DNA of 19,402 nt from CAZGVW01 sp964529265 (GTDB lineage: Bacteria > Planctomycetota > Phycisphaerae > Phycisphaerales > UBA1924). The DNA lies in assembly GCA_964529265.1 (NCBI GenBank), contig CAZGVW010000244.1, forward strand, positions 1 through 19,402, given 5' to 3'. Positions 1 to 7,421 of the stretch are shown piece by piece (the stretch's first letter is position 1; every line of letters begins with the position of its first letter). The notes under the pieces were generated by a model, which saw only the letters and a program-made list of their open reading frames with translations, did no database searches and was not told the DNA's origin. Both the position numbers and the translations under genes were made by a program.

Positions 1-1248
1 CCCCCCACCATTCCCCCCACCCCCACCATCCGCGGCGTCGGCCTCGTCACCCCGCTGGGCGACGGCGCATGGCCCACGATCCGCGCCCTCCTCGCCGGCC
101 GCCGCACCGCCGACCGCCTGGCCGAAATGCCGGAGGGCGTAGACCTTGTCACGCTCGCCCGGGCCACGGCGGGTTCGGCGCTCTCCGGGTTCACGCTCAC
201 CGATCCGGCCATCGAACTTGCCGAGCGGGCCGCGCGCGAGGCCCTGACCGATTCGGCGCTCCCGCCGGAGCAGGGCCGCGGGATTCGGACGATCGTCGCC
301 TCGTCCAAGGGCGCCGTCGCGGGGCTTGTGGAGAGCGCGACGTGCCTGGCGGGCGCGCGGGACGCCGCGGGCCGGCTCATTCGCGCCGTCGGCTCGATCG
401 AGGAGCGCGCGCTGTGCGCTGCGCTCGGGCCGCACGCTTACCTGTGCCATCACCTGCGCCGCCGGCTCGACCTCGGCGATACATCGGCCGTGGTGGCGGC
501 GTGCGCAACGTCGCTCGCGGCGCTGCATCTGGCATGGCGCGAAATCACGGAGGGGCGCGCGGAGCGCGTGCTCGTGGTGGCCGTAGAGAGCGCGCTCACG
601 CCGCTCTTCGTGCATTCCTATGCGCGTCTGGGGGTGCTGGCGCCTCTCTCGCCGCCGGCGGCGCACGTGGCGCGACCGCTGGATGAAGGCCGCTGCGGCT
701 TCACGCTGTGCGAATCCGCGGCGGCGGTGGTGTTGTCGGTCGCGCCTGTTGAGCAATCAGCCGGTCGCCGCGCGATGCGCCTGCTCTCCGTGGCAATCGG
801 AACGCAGCCGCATGACATCGTGCGCGCTGCGCCGTCGTACGATGTTCTTTCTCGCATTGTGCGCGAGGTTGCCGCCGCTGCTGAGCGGGCGCCCGGAATC
901 CCGGGGGCGGCGGTCGCGCTCATCCAGCCGCACGCCACGGGCACGCCGGACAACGATGAGCGGGAACTCCAGGCCCTGGCCGCGGCGATCGGCCCGAGGG
1001 CGCGGGAAGCCGCGGTGTACGCGAGCAAGGGGGCGATCGGGCACCCGCTTGGCGCGGCTGGGCTGGTCAACGTCGTGCTCTCGTGCCTGATGGCGCGCAT
1101 CGGCCGCCGGCCGCCGATGCCGTGGCTGGAGTCTCCCATCGTCTCGCCCTTCAAACTGTTGCGGGATGAACAGCCCGTGCGCGAGGGCCTGCACGTCATC
1201 ACGTCGGCCGGTTTCGGCGGCCACGTGGGCGCGTGCGCGCTCGGCTGA
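1..1248 (+). CDS. Beta-ketoacyl-ACP synthase (KAS I/II, FabF-like), 5' end cut by the window
   Basis: Condensing enzyme of the thiolase fold that joins an acyl thioester to malonyl-ACP in fatty-acid or polyketide-type synthesis, in the cytoplasm. The frame is open from base 1. The peptide before the first ATG (base 127) reads as a normal KAS N-terminus (IRGVGLVTPLGDG), so the true start lies at or before the window edge. Counting from base 1, 415 residues are visible, close to the usual ~410. The Cys-His-His catalytic set is intact: Cys168 in VAACATSLA, His311 in PHATGTPDND, and His348 in SKGAIGHPLGAAG, with the conserved Lys at 343. The active-site motif is ACAT rather than the more common ACSS. 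Its role (primary lipid or a specialised pathway) depends on genes outside the window. It converges on the methyltransferase. Family is certain, pathway is not. Confidence 0.9.
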   Translation, partial: PPTIPPTPTIRGVGLVTPLGDGAWPTIRALLAGRRTADRLAEMPEGVDLVTLARATAGSALSGFTLTDPAIELAERAAREALTDSALPPEQGRGIRTIVASSKGAVAGLVESATCLAGARDAAGRLIRAVGSIEERALCAALGPHAYLCHHLRRRLDLGDTSAVVAACATSLAALHLAWREITEGRAERVLVVAVESALTPLFVHSYARLGVLAPLSPPAAHVARPLDEGRCGFTLCESAAAVVLSVAPVEQSAGRRAMRLLSVAIGTQPHDIVRAAPSYDVLSRIVREVAAAAERAPGIPGAAVALIQPHATGTPDNDERELQALAAAIGPRAREAAVYASKGAIGHPLGAAGLVNVVLSCLMARIGRRPPMPWLESPIVSPFKLLRDEQPVREGLHVITSAGFGGHVGACALG

Positions 1249-1263
1249 GCGCGTTGCGCGCTC
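1247..1263. terminator. Short GC hairpin at the end of the KAS gene
   Basis: GAGCGCG-TTG-CGCGCTC is a perfect 7-bp stem with a 3-nt loop that overlaps the KAS stop codon. No T-run follows on either strand, so at best it is a weak or 3'-end-stabilising hairpin between two convergent genes. Confidence 0.3.
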
Positions 1264-1289
1264 CCCCATGCCGCGCCGCTTCCGCCGCG

Positions 1290-1961
1290 CTACTTTTTGA
1301 ACATGCCGATCGTCGCATCGTGCCCGTGGCGGAAATAATCGTGCCGCAGCCGCACCGCCGTGGTCTTCGAGAGCGCCCAATCGAGCATCGCGAGCGGATC
1401 GAACCGGCGCGACGGGCCTCCCGGCTCATCGGAAAGCCGCGATCGGTCGTGCCGGCTCGAGAGAAAGTTGAAGAGCAGGGCGTACGAGCACGTCCCCCAC
1501 GCCCGGCCCAGCGCCTCCATCGCACCCTCCTGCGTGAACGTGTTCAAGGAGCCGGAGAAGACGATGACGTCCACGGGTTCTTCCGCGGCGAAACGCGAGA
1601 ACGCGTCCGCCGCGGCGGCGAAATCCACCACGTGAAACTCCGTCCGCGGAAGGCGCGCGGCGCGGCCGGATTCGGCCATCTCCGGAATCGCCTCGAGCGC
1701 GATGTACTTCCGGTAGCGGATGCGGTGATCCCGCAGGTACGACGCGAGCGCCCCCTGCCCCGCGCCCGCATCGAGGATCACGCGCTTCGAAAAATCCACC
1801 ATGCGCGTCATCACGCGGAAGCGCACAAGTTGCCACTCGCGGCTGGCCCACAGCGTGGCCTGGAACGATGGCCCGAACTTCGCCACCGCCTCGCGATAGG
1901 GCGCGAGGTAGGCGGGATCGGAAGCGTGAGGTGGCACGGGCTGCGCGGCGGGGTCGGACAT
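1290..1961 (-). CDS. Class I SAM-dependent methyltransferase-like protein
   Basis: A 223-residue protein with a Rossmann-type methyltransferase core. The SAM-binding glycine motif is VILDAGAGQG at residues 61-70. It is followed by the acidic end of beta-2 (YIALEAIPEM), the FHVVDF strand, and a VDVIVFSGSLNTFTQ strand in the motif IV position. Substrate is not predictable; small methyltransferases of this shape act on many metabolites. I chose ATG 1961 over the in-frame TTG at 1988. That TTG lies in the T-run of the preceding gene's terminator, whereas ATG 1961 has a TACCAT box 7 nt upstream and no Shine-Dalgarno sequence, which suggests a leaderless message. It stands alone on the minus strand behind the DUF1579 terminator and converges with the KAS gene. 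Fold confident, function open. Confidence 0.75.
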   Translation of the reverse strand: MSDPAAQPVPPHASDPAYLAPYREAVAKFGPSFQATLWASREWQLVRFRVMTRMVDFSKRVILDAGAGQGALASYLRDHRIRYRKYIALEAIPEMAESGRAARLPRTEFHVVDFAAAADAFSRFAAEEPVDVIVFSGSLNTFTQEGAMEALGRAWGTCSYALLFNFLSSRHDRSRLSDEPGGPSRRFDPLAMLDWALSKTTAVRLRHDYFRHGHDATIGMFKK

Positions 1962-1968
1962 GAACGCG

Positions 1969-1974
1969 ATGGTA
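1969..1974 (-). promoter_or_regulatory. Putative -10 box (TACCAT) of the methyltransferase gene
   Basis: TACCAT on the minus strand, 7 nt before ATG 1961. The spacing puts transcription start on or next to the start codon. No recognisable -35 is seen; the region where it would lie is the terminator hairpin of the upstream gene. Confidence 0.4.
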
Positions 1975-1986
1975 TCCGCGGCGCGC

Positions 1987-2017
1987 AAAAAGGGCCGGAG
2001 CGCGCCCGCTCCGGCCC
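1987..2017 (-). terminator. Intrinsic terminator of the DUF1579 gene
   Basis: On the minus strand, GGGCCGGAGCG and CGCTCCGGCCC form a perfect 11-bp stem (1992-2002 with 2007-2017) around a 4-nt loop, followed directly by TTTTT. It lies 50 bp past the DUF1579 stop. This is the cleanest intrinsic terminator in the window and separates the DUF1579 unit from the methyltransferase. Confidence 0.85.
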
Positions 2018-2066
2018 GATTCGTCCGATTCGCTTCGAGCGCGCTCCGCGGAGGCGCAGCCGCGGC

Positions 2067-2723
2067 TTACTTCTTCCGGCGGTACTCGATCTCCACCACC
2101 TTGTACTCCGGCCCCGCGGCCAGGTCATACACCTCCAGCACGTGCCGGTCCTGCCCCAGCACGCGCACCGAGAACCGCACAGTCTTGCCCACTTCGCCTG
2201 TCAGGAACTCATCCATCAGGCCGTAGAGATCGATCACGCCGGTGTGCGGGTTCCGCATGCCGTTCGCCGTGTGCAGCGCCGTGCCGAGCGAATCCATCCA
2301 GCACGAGACGTAGCACTTCCGGAAGTTGTCGTAGCCCATGAAGCCGATGCCGGTCCGCGGCTGGCCCATCAGGCTGTCGTTCAGTTCCTCCTTCACGAAG
2401 CGGCCATCGAGCGTCCATGTCGAGGTCGCCGTGCCCTTCGTCTCCGTCGGCGGGCCCTCGGGGCCGGACATCCACACGCGCGTGGTCGTCTCCCACTCGC
2501 CCACGAAGCGATCGAGATGCCTGTGCATCTCGCTCGGGGAGGCGAACTCCATCCATTTCTGCATCATCGCGGCCATGTCGTCGTGCGAAGGCGCCGCGGC
2601 GCCCCCGGAAGGCTTGGCCGGTTCACTCTTCTGCGCCAGCGCCGTGCTGGAAATGAGCGCCGTCGTGGCGATGGCGGAGATCGCGGCGCCCGTCAGCGCG
2701 GCGAAGAACGTGGTGCGCTTCAT
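2067..2723 (-). CDS. Exported DUF1579 family protein
   Basis: A 218-residue protein. The first 30 residues are a standard Sec signal peptide (basic MKRTT, a hydrophobic stretch, and Ala-Leu-Ala before the cut at about residue 30). A short Ala/Pro-rich spacer follows, then a DUF1579 domain (about residues 62-215) recognised from DRFVGEWETTTRVW, TATSTWTLDGRFV and GIGFMGYDN. The family is a small beta-barrel-like domain of unknown function, often next to AHSA1/SRPBCC genes. Start ATG 2723 has a good Shine-Dalgarno sequence (AGGAAAGGG) at normal spacing. It lies 78 bp behind the SRPBCC gene on the same strand with a hairpin between, and ends in a strong terminator, so it is probably the last gene of the arsR unit. 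Family confident, role unknown. Confidence 0.85.
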   Translation of the reverse strand: MKRTTFFAALTGAAISAIATTALISSTALAQKSEPAKPSGGAAAPSHDDMAAMMQKWMEFASPSEMHRHLDRFVGEWETTTRVWMSGPEGPPTETKGTATSTWTLDGRFVKEELNDSLMGQPRTGIGFMGYDNFRKCYVSCWMDSLGTALHTANGMRNPHTGVIDLYGLMDEFLTGEVGKTVRFSVRVLGQDRHVLEVYDLAAGPEYKVVEIEYRRKK

Positions 2724-2764
2724 CGAATCACCCTTTCCTGCTCAAGAGAACCCACCTGCTGAAA

Positions 2765-2788
2765 CGCGGCCGGCGCAGCGCCGCCGCG
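2765..2788 (-). promoter_or_regulatory. GC hairpin between the SRPBCC and DUF1579 genes
   Basis: CGCGG and CGGCG on the left pair with CGCCGCCGCG on the right, with C2770 bulged and a CAG loop, giving a 10-bp stem. On the minus strand only TTT follows. It could protect the upstream mRNA end or attenuate read-through into the DUF1579 gene. Confidence 0.35.
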
Positions 2789-2801
2789 GGGAACGAACGC
2801 T

Positions 2802-3353
2802 TCACTTCGTCAGGTCGTCGGGAACCGTTCTCGCCTTGTAGCCGCGCTTGTGCAGCGGAATCGCGCCGGGGCGGAACGTGCCCTTGGCCGCGTTCACGTT
2901 CTTCAGCACCTTCGGCACCCAGCGCTTCAGCATCGTGCCCCAGCCCATGTTCATCATGAGCGGGATCCACCACGGCTGGCCCTCGAGGCCCGTCTGCTCC
3001 AGCACCAGCCGCGTGCCGCCCTGCTCCGGCGTGAGCGTGAACGAGACGCGCATCGTGGGAGGCTGGGGCTTGCCGGCCGCCACCGTGTTCATCCATGAAA
3101 GCACCAGCAGCCGCGGCTTCTCGATCTCCAGCACCTCGCACTCCACCAGCCCCTCGCCGCACAGCGGAACCTTGTCGTACTGAAACCGGAACTTGTGCCC
3201 CAGCACCGGCTCGAAGTTGTTCGGCATCAGCCATTCCGCCAGCGCGTGCCGATCGGTGAGCGCGATCCACACCGCCTCCGGCGGATACTCGTAAAACGCT
3301 TCCTTGCGCAGCATCCGCGGCTTTTTCGCCGATGGCGGCTGGATTCGGTTCAA
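2802..3353 (-). CDS. AHSA1/SRPBCC domain protein
   Basis: A 183-residue cytoplasmic protein of the START/Bet v 1-like helix-grip fold, AHSA1 subgroup, expected to bind a small hydrophobic ligand. Recognisable landmarks are the opening strand with PPEAVWIALTDRHALAEWLMP, the family pattern NNFEPVLGHKFRF, and the later strand TRLVLEQTGLEGQ before the long C-terminal helix. Its ATG overlaps the arsR stop by 4 bp (ATGA), so translation is coupled to arsR. ArsR-AHSA1 pairs of this kind are common in bacteria, with the repressor controlling the ligand-binding partner; the ligand is not known. About 30 residues after the core are unassigned. Confidence 0.87.
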   Translation of the reverse strand: MNRIQPPSAKKPRMLRKEAFYEYPPEAVWIALTDRHALAEWLMPNNFEPVLGHKFRFQYDKVPLCGEGLVECEVLEIEKPRLLVLSWMNTVAAGKPQPPTMRVSFTLTPEQGGTRLVLEQTGLEGQPWWIPLMMNMGWGTMLKRWVPKVLKNVNAAKGTFRPGAIPLHKRGYKARTVPDDLTK

Positions 3354-3706
3354 GGCTTGATCTCCGGAGGCTTCGTCGTGCGCCCGTGGGTCCGGTCGAG
3401 GTGCTCGTGCAGGCCCGTGAGCCGGTCATCCCAGAAACGGTCGAAGAAGGCGATCCACTCCGCGACCTCGTAGAGGGGCTCCGGCCGCACGGCGTAGACC
3501 CGCAGCCGCCCCTCCCTCCGGTCCGCCACCAGCCCCGCCCGCCGGAGCACCCCCAGGTGCTGGGACAGGGCCGAGGCCGTCATCCGCACGCGGGCCTTCA
3601 GGGCCTTCACCGACTGCTCCCCGTCGCGCAGCAACTCCAGAATCGCCCGACGCGTCGGATCGGCGATGGCGTGGAAGACGGTCGCATCCGCGGCCACACG
3701 GCTCAT
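3350..3706 (-). CDS. ArsR-family winged-helix transcriptional repressor
   Basis: A 118-residue DNA-binding protein. Residues 9-30 (FHAIADPTRRAILELLRDGEQS) and the recognition-helix region (TASALSQHLGVLRRAGLV), followed by the wing (RREGRLRVYAV), are typical of ArsR repressors of the kind paired with AHSA1 genes. It contains no cysteine, so thiol metal sensing like that of classical ArsR or CadC is excluded; the signal is more likely the SRPBCC ligand or something else. It is first gene of the minus-strand unit, overlapping the next by 4 bp. The start is supported by a promoter whose -10 box ends 6 nt before the ATG, with only GCCCCC between, so no ribosome binding site is possible in that gap. 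Confidence 0.92.
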   Translation of the reverse strand: MSRVAADATVFHAIADPTRRAILELLRDGEQSVKALKARVRMTASALSQHLGVLRRAGLVADRREGRLRVYAVRPEPLYEVAEWIAFFDRFWDDRLTGLHEHLDRTHGRTTKPPEIKP

Positions 3707-3712
3707 GGGGGC

Positions 3713-3742
3713 ATATTAGTTTAGCGAATGCTGAAATGTCAA
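3713..3742 (-). promoter_or_regulatory. arsR promoter, probably leaderless
   Basis: On the minus strand, TTGACA (3737-3742) is a perfect -35, and TAATAT (3713-3718) matches four of six -10 positions, with an 18-bp spacer. The expected transcription start falls at or within one base of the arsR ATG (3706). It is the only promoter in the window with a convincing -35. Confidence 0.7.
3719..3736 (-). promoter_or_regulatory. Candidate ArsR operator inside the promoter spacer
   Basis: TTTCAGC-ATTC-GCTAAAC is an imperfect inverted repeat (half sites TTyAGC, 4-nt centre) that fills the spacer between the -35 and -10 boxes of the arsR promoter. A repressor bound here would block RNA polymerase directly, giving autoregulation. 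Location is the main argument; the arms are short. Confidence 0.45.
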
Positions 3743-3794
3743 GAGGGTCCCGGCGAGGTCCGGAAACCCGCCGCGGCGCCACGCGGCTTTCCGG

Positions 3795-3832
3795 GGCATC
3801 CCCTGGATGCGGGTGCGCAACCAGGGGATGCC
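3795..3832. repeat. Strong 38-nt hairpin in the arsR/membrane-protein intergenic region
   Basis: GGCATCCCCTGG (3795-3806) pairs perfectly with CCAGGGGATGCC (3821-3832). Inside, after one A-A mismatch, TGCG pairs with CGCA around a GGTG loop, for 16 base pairs in all. No T-run follows on either strand, so it is not an intrinsic terminator. It lies about 155 bp before the start of the plus-strand membrane protein gene, possibly in its leader. The rest of the interval 3743-3987 shows no other gene or clear promoter. Confidence 0.7.
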
Positions 3833-3987
3833 GCGGCACGATCGCGGCGATCAATGGCGCGATTCGTGCGATCAGGACACGAAGACAGCGTGCGCGAGCC
3901 ATCCCTTTGCGCACAAGCATCGCGCGGCCGTCTCTGTCTCAGTCGCGGAAGACCATCGCACGGAGGCGCGCTCGAGGGCTCATCGCG

Positions 3988-6900
3988 ATGGACGAAGGCG
4001 GATCAAGAACAGTCACGGCAACGATCATGACGCTTGGCCTCGCGGCGGTGCTCACGGTGGGAGCGCTTTGGGCGCCGGCGCCGTTCCGGCTGTTCCGGCC
4101 GACGGTGGCGAACCCGGTGAGTCCGCCCCCGCAGGCGCAGCACGAGATCCTGGCGCGGCACTGGGAGGATCCGCTGGGCGTGGTGCGCAGCGAGATCGAA
4201 GTTCCTTCCAACGGCCGTTCGCGCGCGTATCGGCCGATCCGTCCGGACCAGGTGGCGCTCGCGCCGCAGATGTTGGCCCGGATCAGGAGCGATCTCGCCG
4301 GCAGACCCGGCGCGCCGCGCGGCTGGAGCGCCGACGACGGTGAAAATCCCCTCAACGGCGATACGCTCATTCTGCCGGTCTTCATCTCGGGGCGTCCGTA
4401 CTCGGACGCCGAGCAGACTCGCCTCGAGACGCGCTATGCCGTGCTCTCCGCACTGGGCTCTCGCGGCTACTCCCCCGGGCACTACGAAAAACTCCGGTAC
4501 TTCATCTTCTGGCCCACGTGCGACCCCGATTCGATGCCCCGGGTCATCTCAGTCGCATGGCCGGGCGGCCCTGCCTCCGGCTCCCTCGACACCGATGCCC
4601 CGCTTGCAATTCCATACGAGTGGTGCGTCGCGGGCGAGAGCGCCCCAGCGGTGGCGCCGCGGCGAGTGCTCATCCTGTGGGTCGATGCCTCGCATCCCAC
4701 CGCGAAGAACGCGCTGCAGTTCATGAACGATCTGATCGGGGCGCTCGGCGTGGGTGGCCACGATGCGCCCTGTGAATCCTTCCGCCTCGCCGCTCTTGGG
4801 CCGACCAACTCCAACGAACTCTCATCGCTGCTCATCGAGGACGTTCATCTGCACAGCGAGGGCGGCAGACGGCTCGCCGCGCTCCGCGCCCTCGTGTCGG
4901 GCAACATGTCGGGCGAAGCAAATCACAGTGTCCGGCCGCACATCTACTCCTACTTCCCCACGATTCCGAACAGCCGTCTCAAGCGCGAACTGGTGAACTG
5001 GCTGCGTCTGCGCAACGCGCCCGACGACGTCGGTGCGTTCATCGGTGACGATTTCTTCAGCGATGGCGCGGCGCCGGCGATCGGCGCGTCATCCAGCCCC
5101 GCAGGCCGGGATGACGGCCTCTCGCTCTTCTGCGGCGCCGTGCTCCACCGCACCACGCTCTGCGACATGGCGATGCTGCGGGCGCTGGTGGACGAGATGC
5201 GCCTGCGAGGCGTAAGGCCGGAGACACCCAAGCAGACCATTGCCATCATCTCCGAGTGGGACACCCTCTACGGCCGCGCCTGGCCCGACATGCTGAGCGA
5301 AGTGGTCGGGCCGGAGGGGACGAAGCGACTGCGTTTCTACTCCTACCTCCGCGGCGTGGATGGCGATGAGCGGGCCGCCGGAGCAGCCGCCCGAGGCCAG
5401 GCGGGCGAAACGGGCGCCCCGGCGACATCCGTGCGCACCGCGCCTCGTCTGGCGAAGTCCAGCACGGCGCCGGAGCACCCGACCGGCGTCTCGCAACTGG
5501 ACTACGTCCGCCGACTCGTTGACAAGCTGAGATCCGACGCCCGCCGCGACGGCGCCCGCGTCGCGGCCATCGGTGTGCTCGGCAGCGACGTGCACGACAA
5601 ACTCGTGATGCTTCAGGCCCTGCGCCCCGAGTTCCCCGGCGCGGTGTTCTTCACCACCGACCTCGAAGCCGACTACATGCATCCGTCCGTGGATTCGTTC
5701 GCGCGCAATCTCATCGTCGCGTCCACGTTCGGCCTGCGCCTCGGCACGCTCCAGGACAAGACCCCGCCCTTCCGCGGCGCATACCAGACCGCCGCGTACT
5801 ACTCATGCCTCCGCGCCATCGAGGACGCCTCGATCGTCGCACCCTCTTGCGAAGAGTCCGCATCGCGCAACCAGCCGACGTCGCCCCTTCTCTTCGAAAT
5901 CTCGCGCCACGGCGCCTTCCGCCTCGACACCTCCGCCGAAACCCCGCTGCACCCGCCCAGCCCCCGCGCCTCCATTATTCCAGAGCGCCTCGGGTGGTGG
6001 CAGCGCTTCGTCATCCTTCCTCTCGGCGCGCTCGCCCTCGCCGCGATCCTGACCTATGTCCTCTTCCTCCATTCCGTCGAGCGCCGTCCGCCCTTCGAGC
6101 GCCCCCGCTGGAGGATCGGCGGCGCAGCGATCGTCCGCCGCGGGCTCCGCGGCTTCCTGTTCTTCGGCGTCATTCCGCTCGCGTTCGCACTTCTCGCGCT
6201 CATCGATGGCTCAAGACCCAACGGCGAGCCGCTCGCCATGCTCGCGGGCGTCAGCGCCTGGCCCAGCGACCTCATGCGCCTGTACGTGCTCGTGCTCTGC
6301 CTGTGGTGGCATCTGCACATGTGCAACCGCTTCCGGCGCGAGGACGTGCGCCTGTCGCGCCTCGCGCTCGGCAACCTCACCGCCGGCGGCGCGCTGAAGC
6401 GCCGTGTGCTCACGGAGACCGTGAGTCAGCTCTCCGTCGCGCCGTTCCGAGACGTGCGCCTCTTTGCCTGGCGCGCGGTCCCTCGACGGAAGCACGACCG
6501 TTTGGAGATCAGCGGCGAATCCCTGATCCAGGAGTTGCTCCTGCGCTCCACGTGGCAGGCGCGCGCCATGCGCACGATCGTCGTGCTCACGTTGCACCTT
6601 GTGTTCGTCTCGGCGCTCTTCGTGCTGTTCCCGCCCGTGCCGGGCCTGGTGCGCGGCGGCGTCGCGCGCGCCGCGCACCTGGTCATCGTGTACGCCAGCG
6701 TCATCGCCATGTCCTCCCTCGCCGTCTTCATCTGGGACGCCGCGCGCCTCTGCAGCCGATTCGCCTGGTGCCTCTCCGGCGATGTCGCCGTCCACTGGCC
6801 GAAGCGGCTCACCGGCGGCAAGTGGCCGGCCTCCAGCGCCGAAGACGACGTGGCCCAGTCGCGCGTGAAGATCCGCCTTCTGGCGCGCATGACCGAAGAG

Positions 6901-7299
6901 GTGGGGCAACTCGTCTACTTCCCCTTCATCGCCCTCGTGCTTCTGATCCTCGCTCGCAACAGCCGCTTCGATCGATGGCCGTGGAGCGCCTCGCTCGTCC
7001 TCGCCTATCTCTCCGCCGCGGCGATGGCTCTGCTCGCCGTGATCACCCTGAACCGCGCCGCGGAGTCGCTCCGCCGCGCCGAACTCCGCCGGCTCCGGGC
7101 GCGGCGGCACGAGGCGATCAGCCGCGGTAATCCGCCGGAAGCCACCCGCATCTACGACCAGGCGGTCCAGGACATCGCGGGTGTGCGCGAAGGCGCCTTC
7201 AGGCCGGCCCTCTCCCAGCCCACCATCCACGCCCTCGCCCTCGCCGTCGCCGGCATCGGCGCCTACCACGTCATCGAACTGCTCGACTGGGCCATGTAA
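3988..7299 (+). CDS. Large multi-spanning membrane protein with an extracytoplasmic binding-protein-like region; function unknown
   Basis: A 1103-residue protein that I do not recognise as any named family. One membrane segment lies at about residues 14-32. A ~640-residue extracytoplasmic part follows, then about eight more membrane segments (roughly 674-697, 721-741, 763-783, 863-883, 898-920, 975-993, 1002-1024, 1080-1099), with a basic stretch around 1025-1060. In the soluble part, alternating hydrophobic strands (KQTIAIISEWDTLYGRAW, VAAIGVLGSDVHDK, GAVFFTTDLEADYMHP at about 551-566, ARNLIVASTFGLRLG, FRGAYQTAAYYSCL) suggest a periplasmic-binding-protein-like alpha/beta fold; this is inference. 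I place the start at ATG 3988, preceded by GAGGG at 9 nt. An upstream in-frame ATG (3736) would put a strong hairpin inside coding sequence and give an unnatural Arg-rich N-terminus. It diverges from arsR and precedes the carbonic anhydrase by 122 bp. Confidence 0.8.
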   Translation: MDEGGSRTVTATIMTLGLAAVLTVGALWAPAPFRLFRPTVANPVSPPPQAQHEILARHWEDPLGVVRSEIEVPSNGRSRAYRPIRPDQVALAPQMLARIRSDLAGRPGAPRGWSADDGENPLNGDTLILPVFISGRPYSDAEQTRLETRYAVLSALGSRGYSPGHYEKLRYFIFWPTCDPDSMPRVISVAWPGGPASGSLDTDAPLAIPYEWCVAGESAPAVAPRRVLILWVDASHPTAKNALQFMNDLIGALGVGGHDAPCESFRLAALGPTNSNELSSLLIEDVHLHSEGGRRLAALRALVSGNMSGEANHSVRPHIYSYFPTIPNSRLKRELVNWLRLRNAPDDVGAFIGDDFFSDGAAPAIGASSSPAGRDDGLSLFCGAVLHRTTLCDMAMLRALVDEMRLRGVRPETPKQTIAIISEWDTLYGRAWPDMLSEVVGPEGTKRLRFYSYLRGVDGDERAAGAAARGQAGETGAPATSVRTAPRLAKSSTAPEHPTGVSQLDYVRRLVDKLRSDARRDGARVAAIGVLGSDVHDKLVMLQALRPEFPGAVFFTTDLEADYMHPSVDSFARNLIVASTFGLRLGTLQDKTPPFRGAYQTAAYYSCLRAIEDASIVAPSCEESASRNQPTSPLLFEISRHGAFRLDTSAETPLHPPSPRASIIPERLGWWQRFVILPLGALALAAILTYVLFLHSVERRPPFERPRWRIGGAAIVRRGLRGFLFFGVIPLAFALLALIDGSRPNGEPLAMLAGVSAWPSDLMRLYVLVLCLWWHLHMCNRFRREDVRLSRLALGNLTAGGALKRRVLTETVSQLSVAPFRDVRLFAWRAVPRRKHDRLEISGESLIQELLLRSTWQARAMRTIVVLTLHLVFVSALFVLFPPVPGLVRGGVARAAHLVIVYASVIAMSSLAVFIWDAARLCSRFAWCLSGDVAVHWPKRLTGGKWPASSAEDDVAQSRVKIRLLARMTEEVGQLVYFPFIALVLLILARNSRFDRWPWSASLVLAYLSAAAMALLAVITLNRAAESLRRAELRRLRARRHEAISRGNPPEATRIYDQAVQDIAGVREGAFRPALSQPTIHALALAVAGIGAYHVIELLDWAM

Positions 7300-7411
7300 T
7301 CGTCGGGAGACCCGCCGCCCAAGGGTTCGACCTCCGGTCATCGCGCGCCCCCCAATGCCCGATAGACCCTGCGGACCCGCGGTCCATCTCCACACAAGAC
7401 CTGGCATTTCC

Positions 7412-7417
7412 GGAGGG
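7412..7417 (+). promoter_or_regulatory. Shine-Dalgarno sequence of the carbonic anhydrase gene
   Basis: GGAGGG ending 4 nt before ATG 7422. It fixes the start codon and places this gene in the minority of the window that uses a conventional ribosome binding site. Confidence 0.7.
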
Positions 7418-7421
7418 CGAT

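Noticed and set aside
3795..3832. Intrinsic terminator
   Set aside because: The hairpin is strong, but no T-run follows on either strand and no gene ends next to it.
3736..3987. An 84-residue N-terminal extension of the large membrane protein
   Set aside because: Arg/Gly-rich with no signal-like or domain character. It would contain the strong hairpin and overlap the arsR promoter. ATG 3988 has a ribosome site and precedes the first membrane segment closely.
5246..5682. Small minus-strand frames inside the membrane protein gene
   Set aside because: No ribosome site, no domain, and composition typical of shadows of the plus-strand gene.
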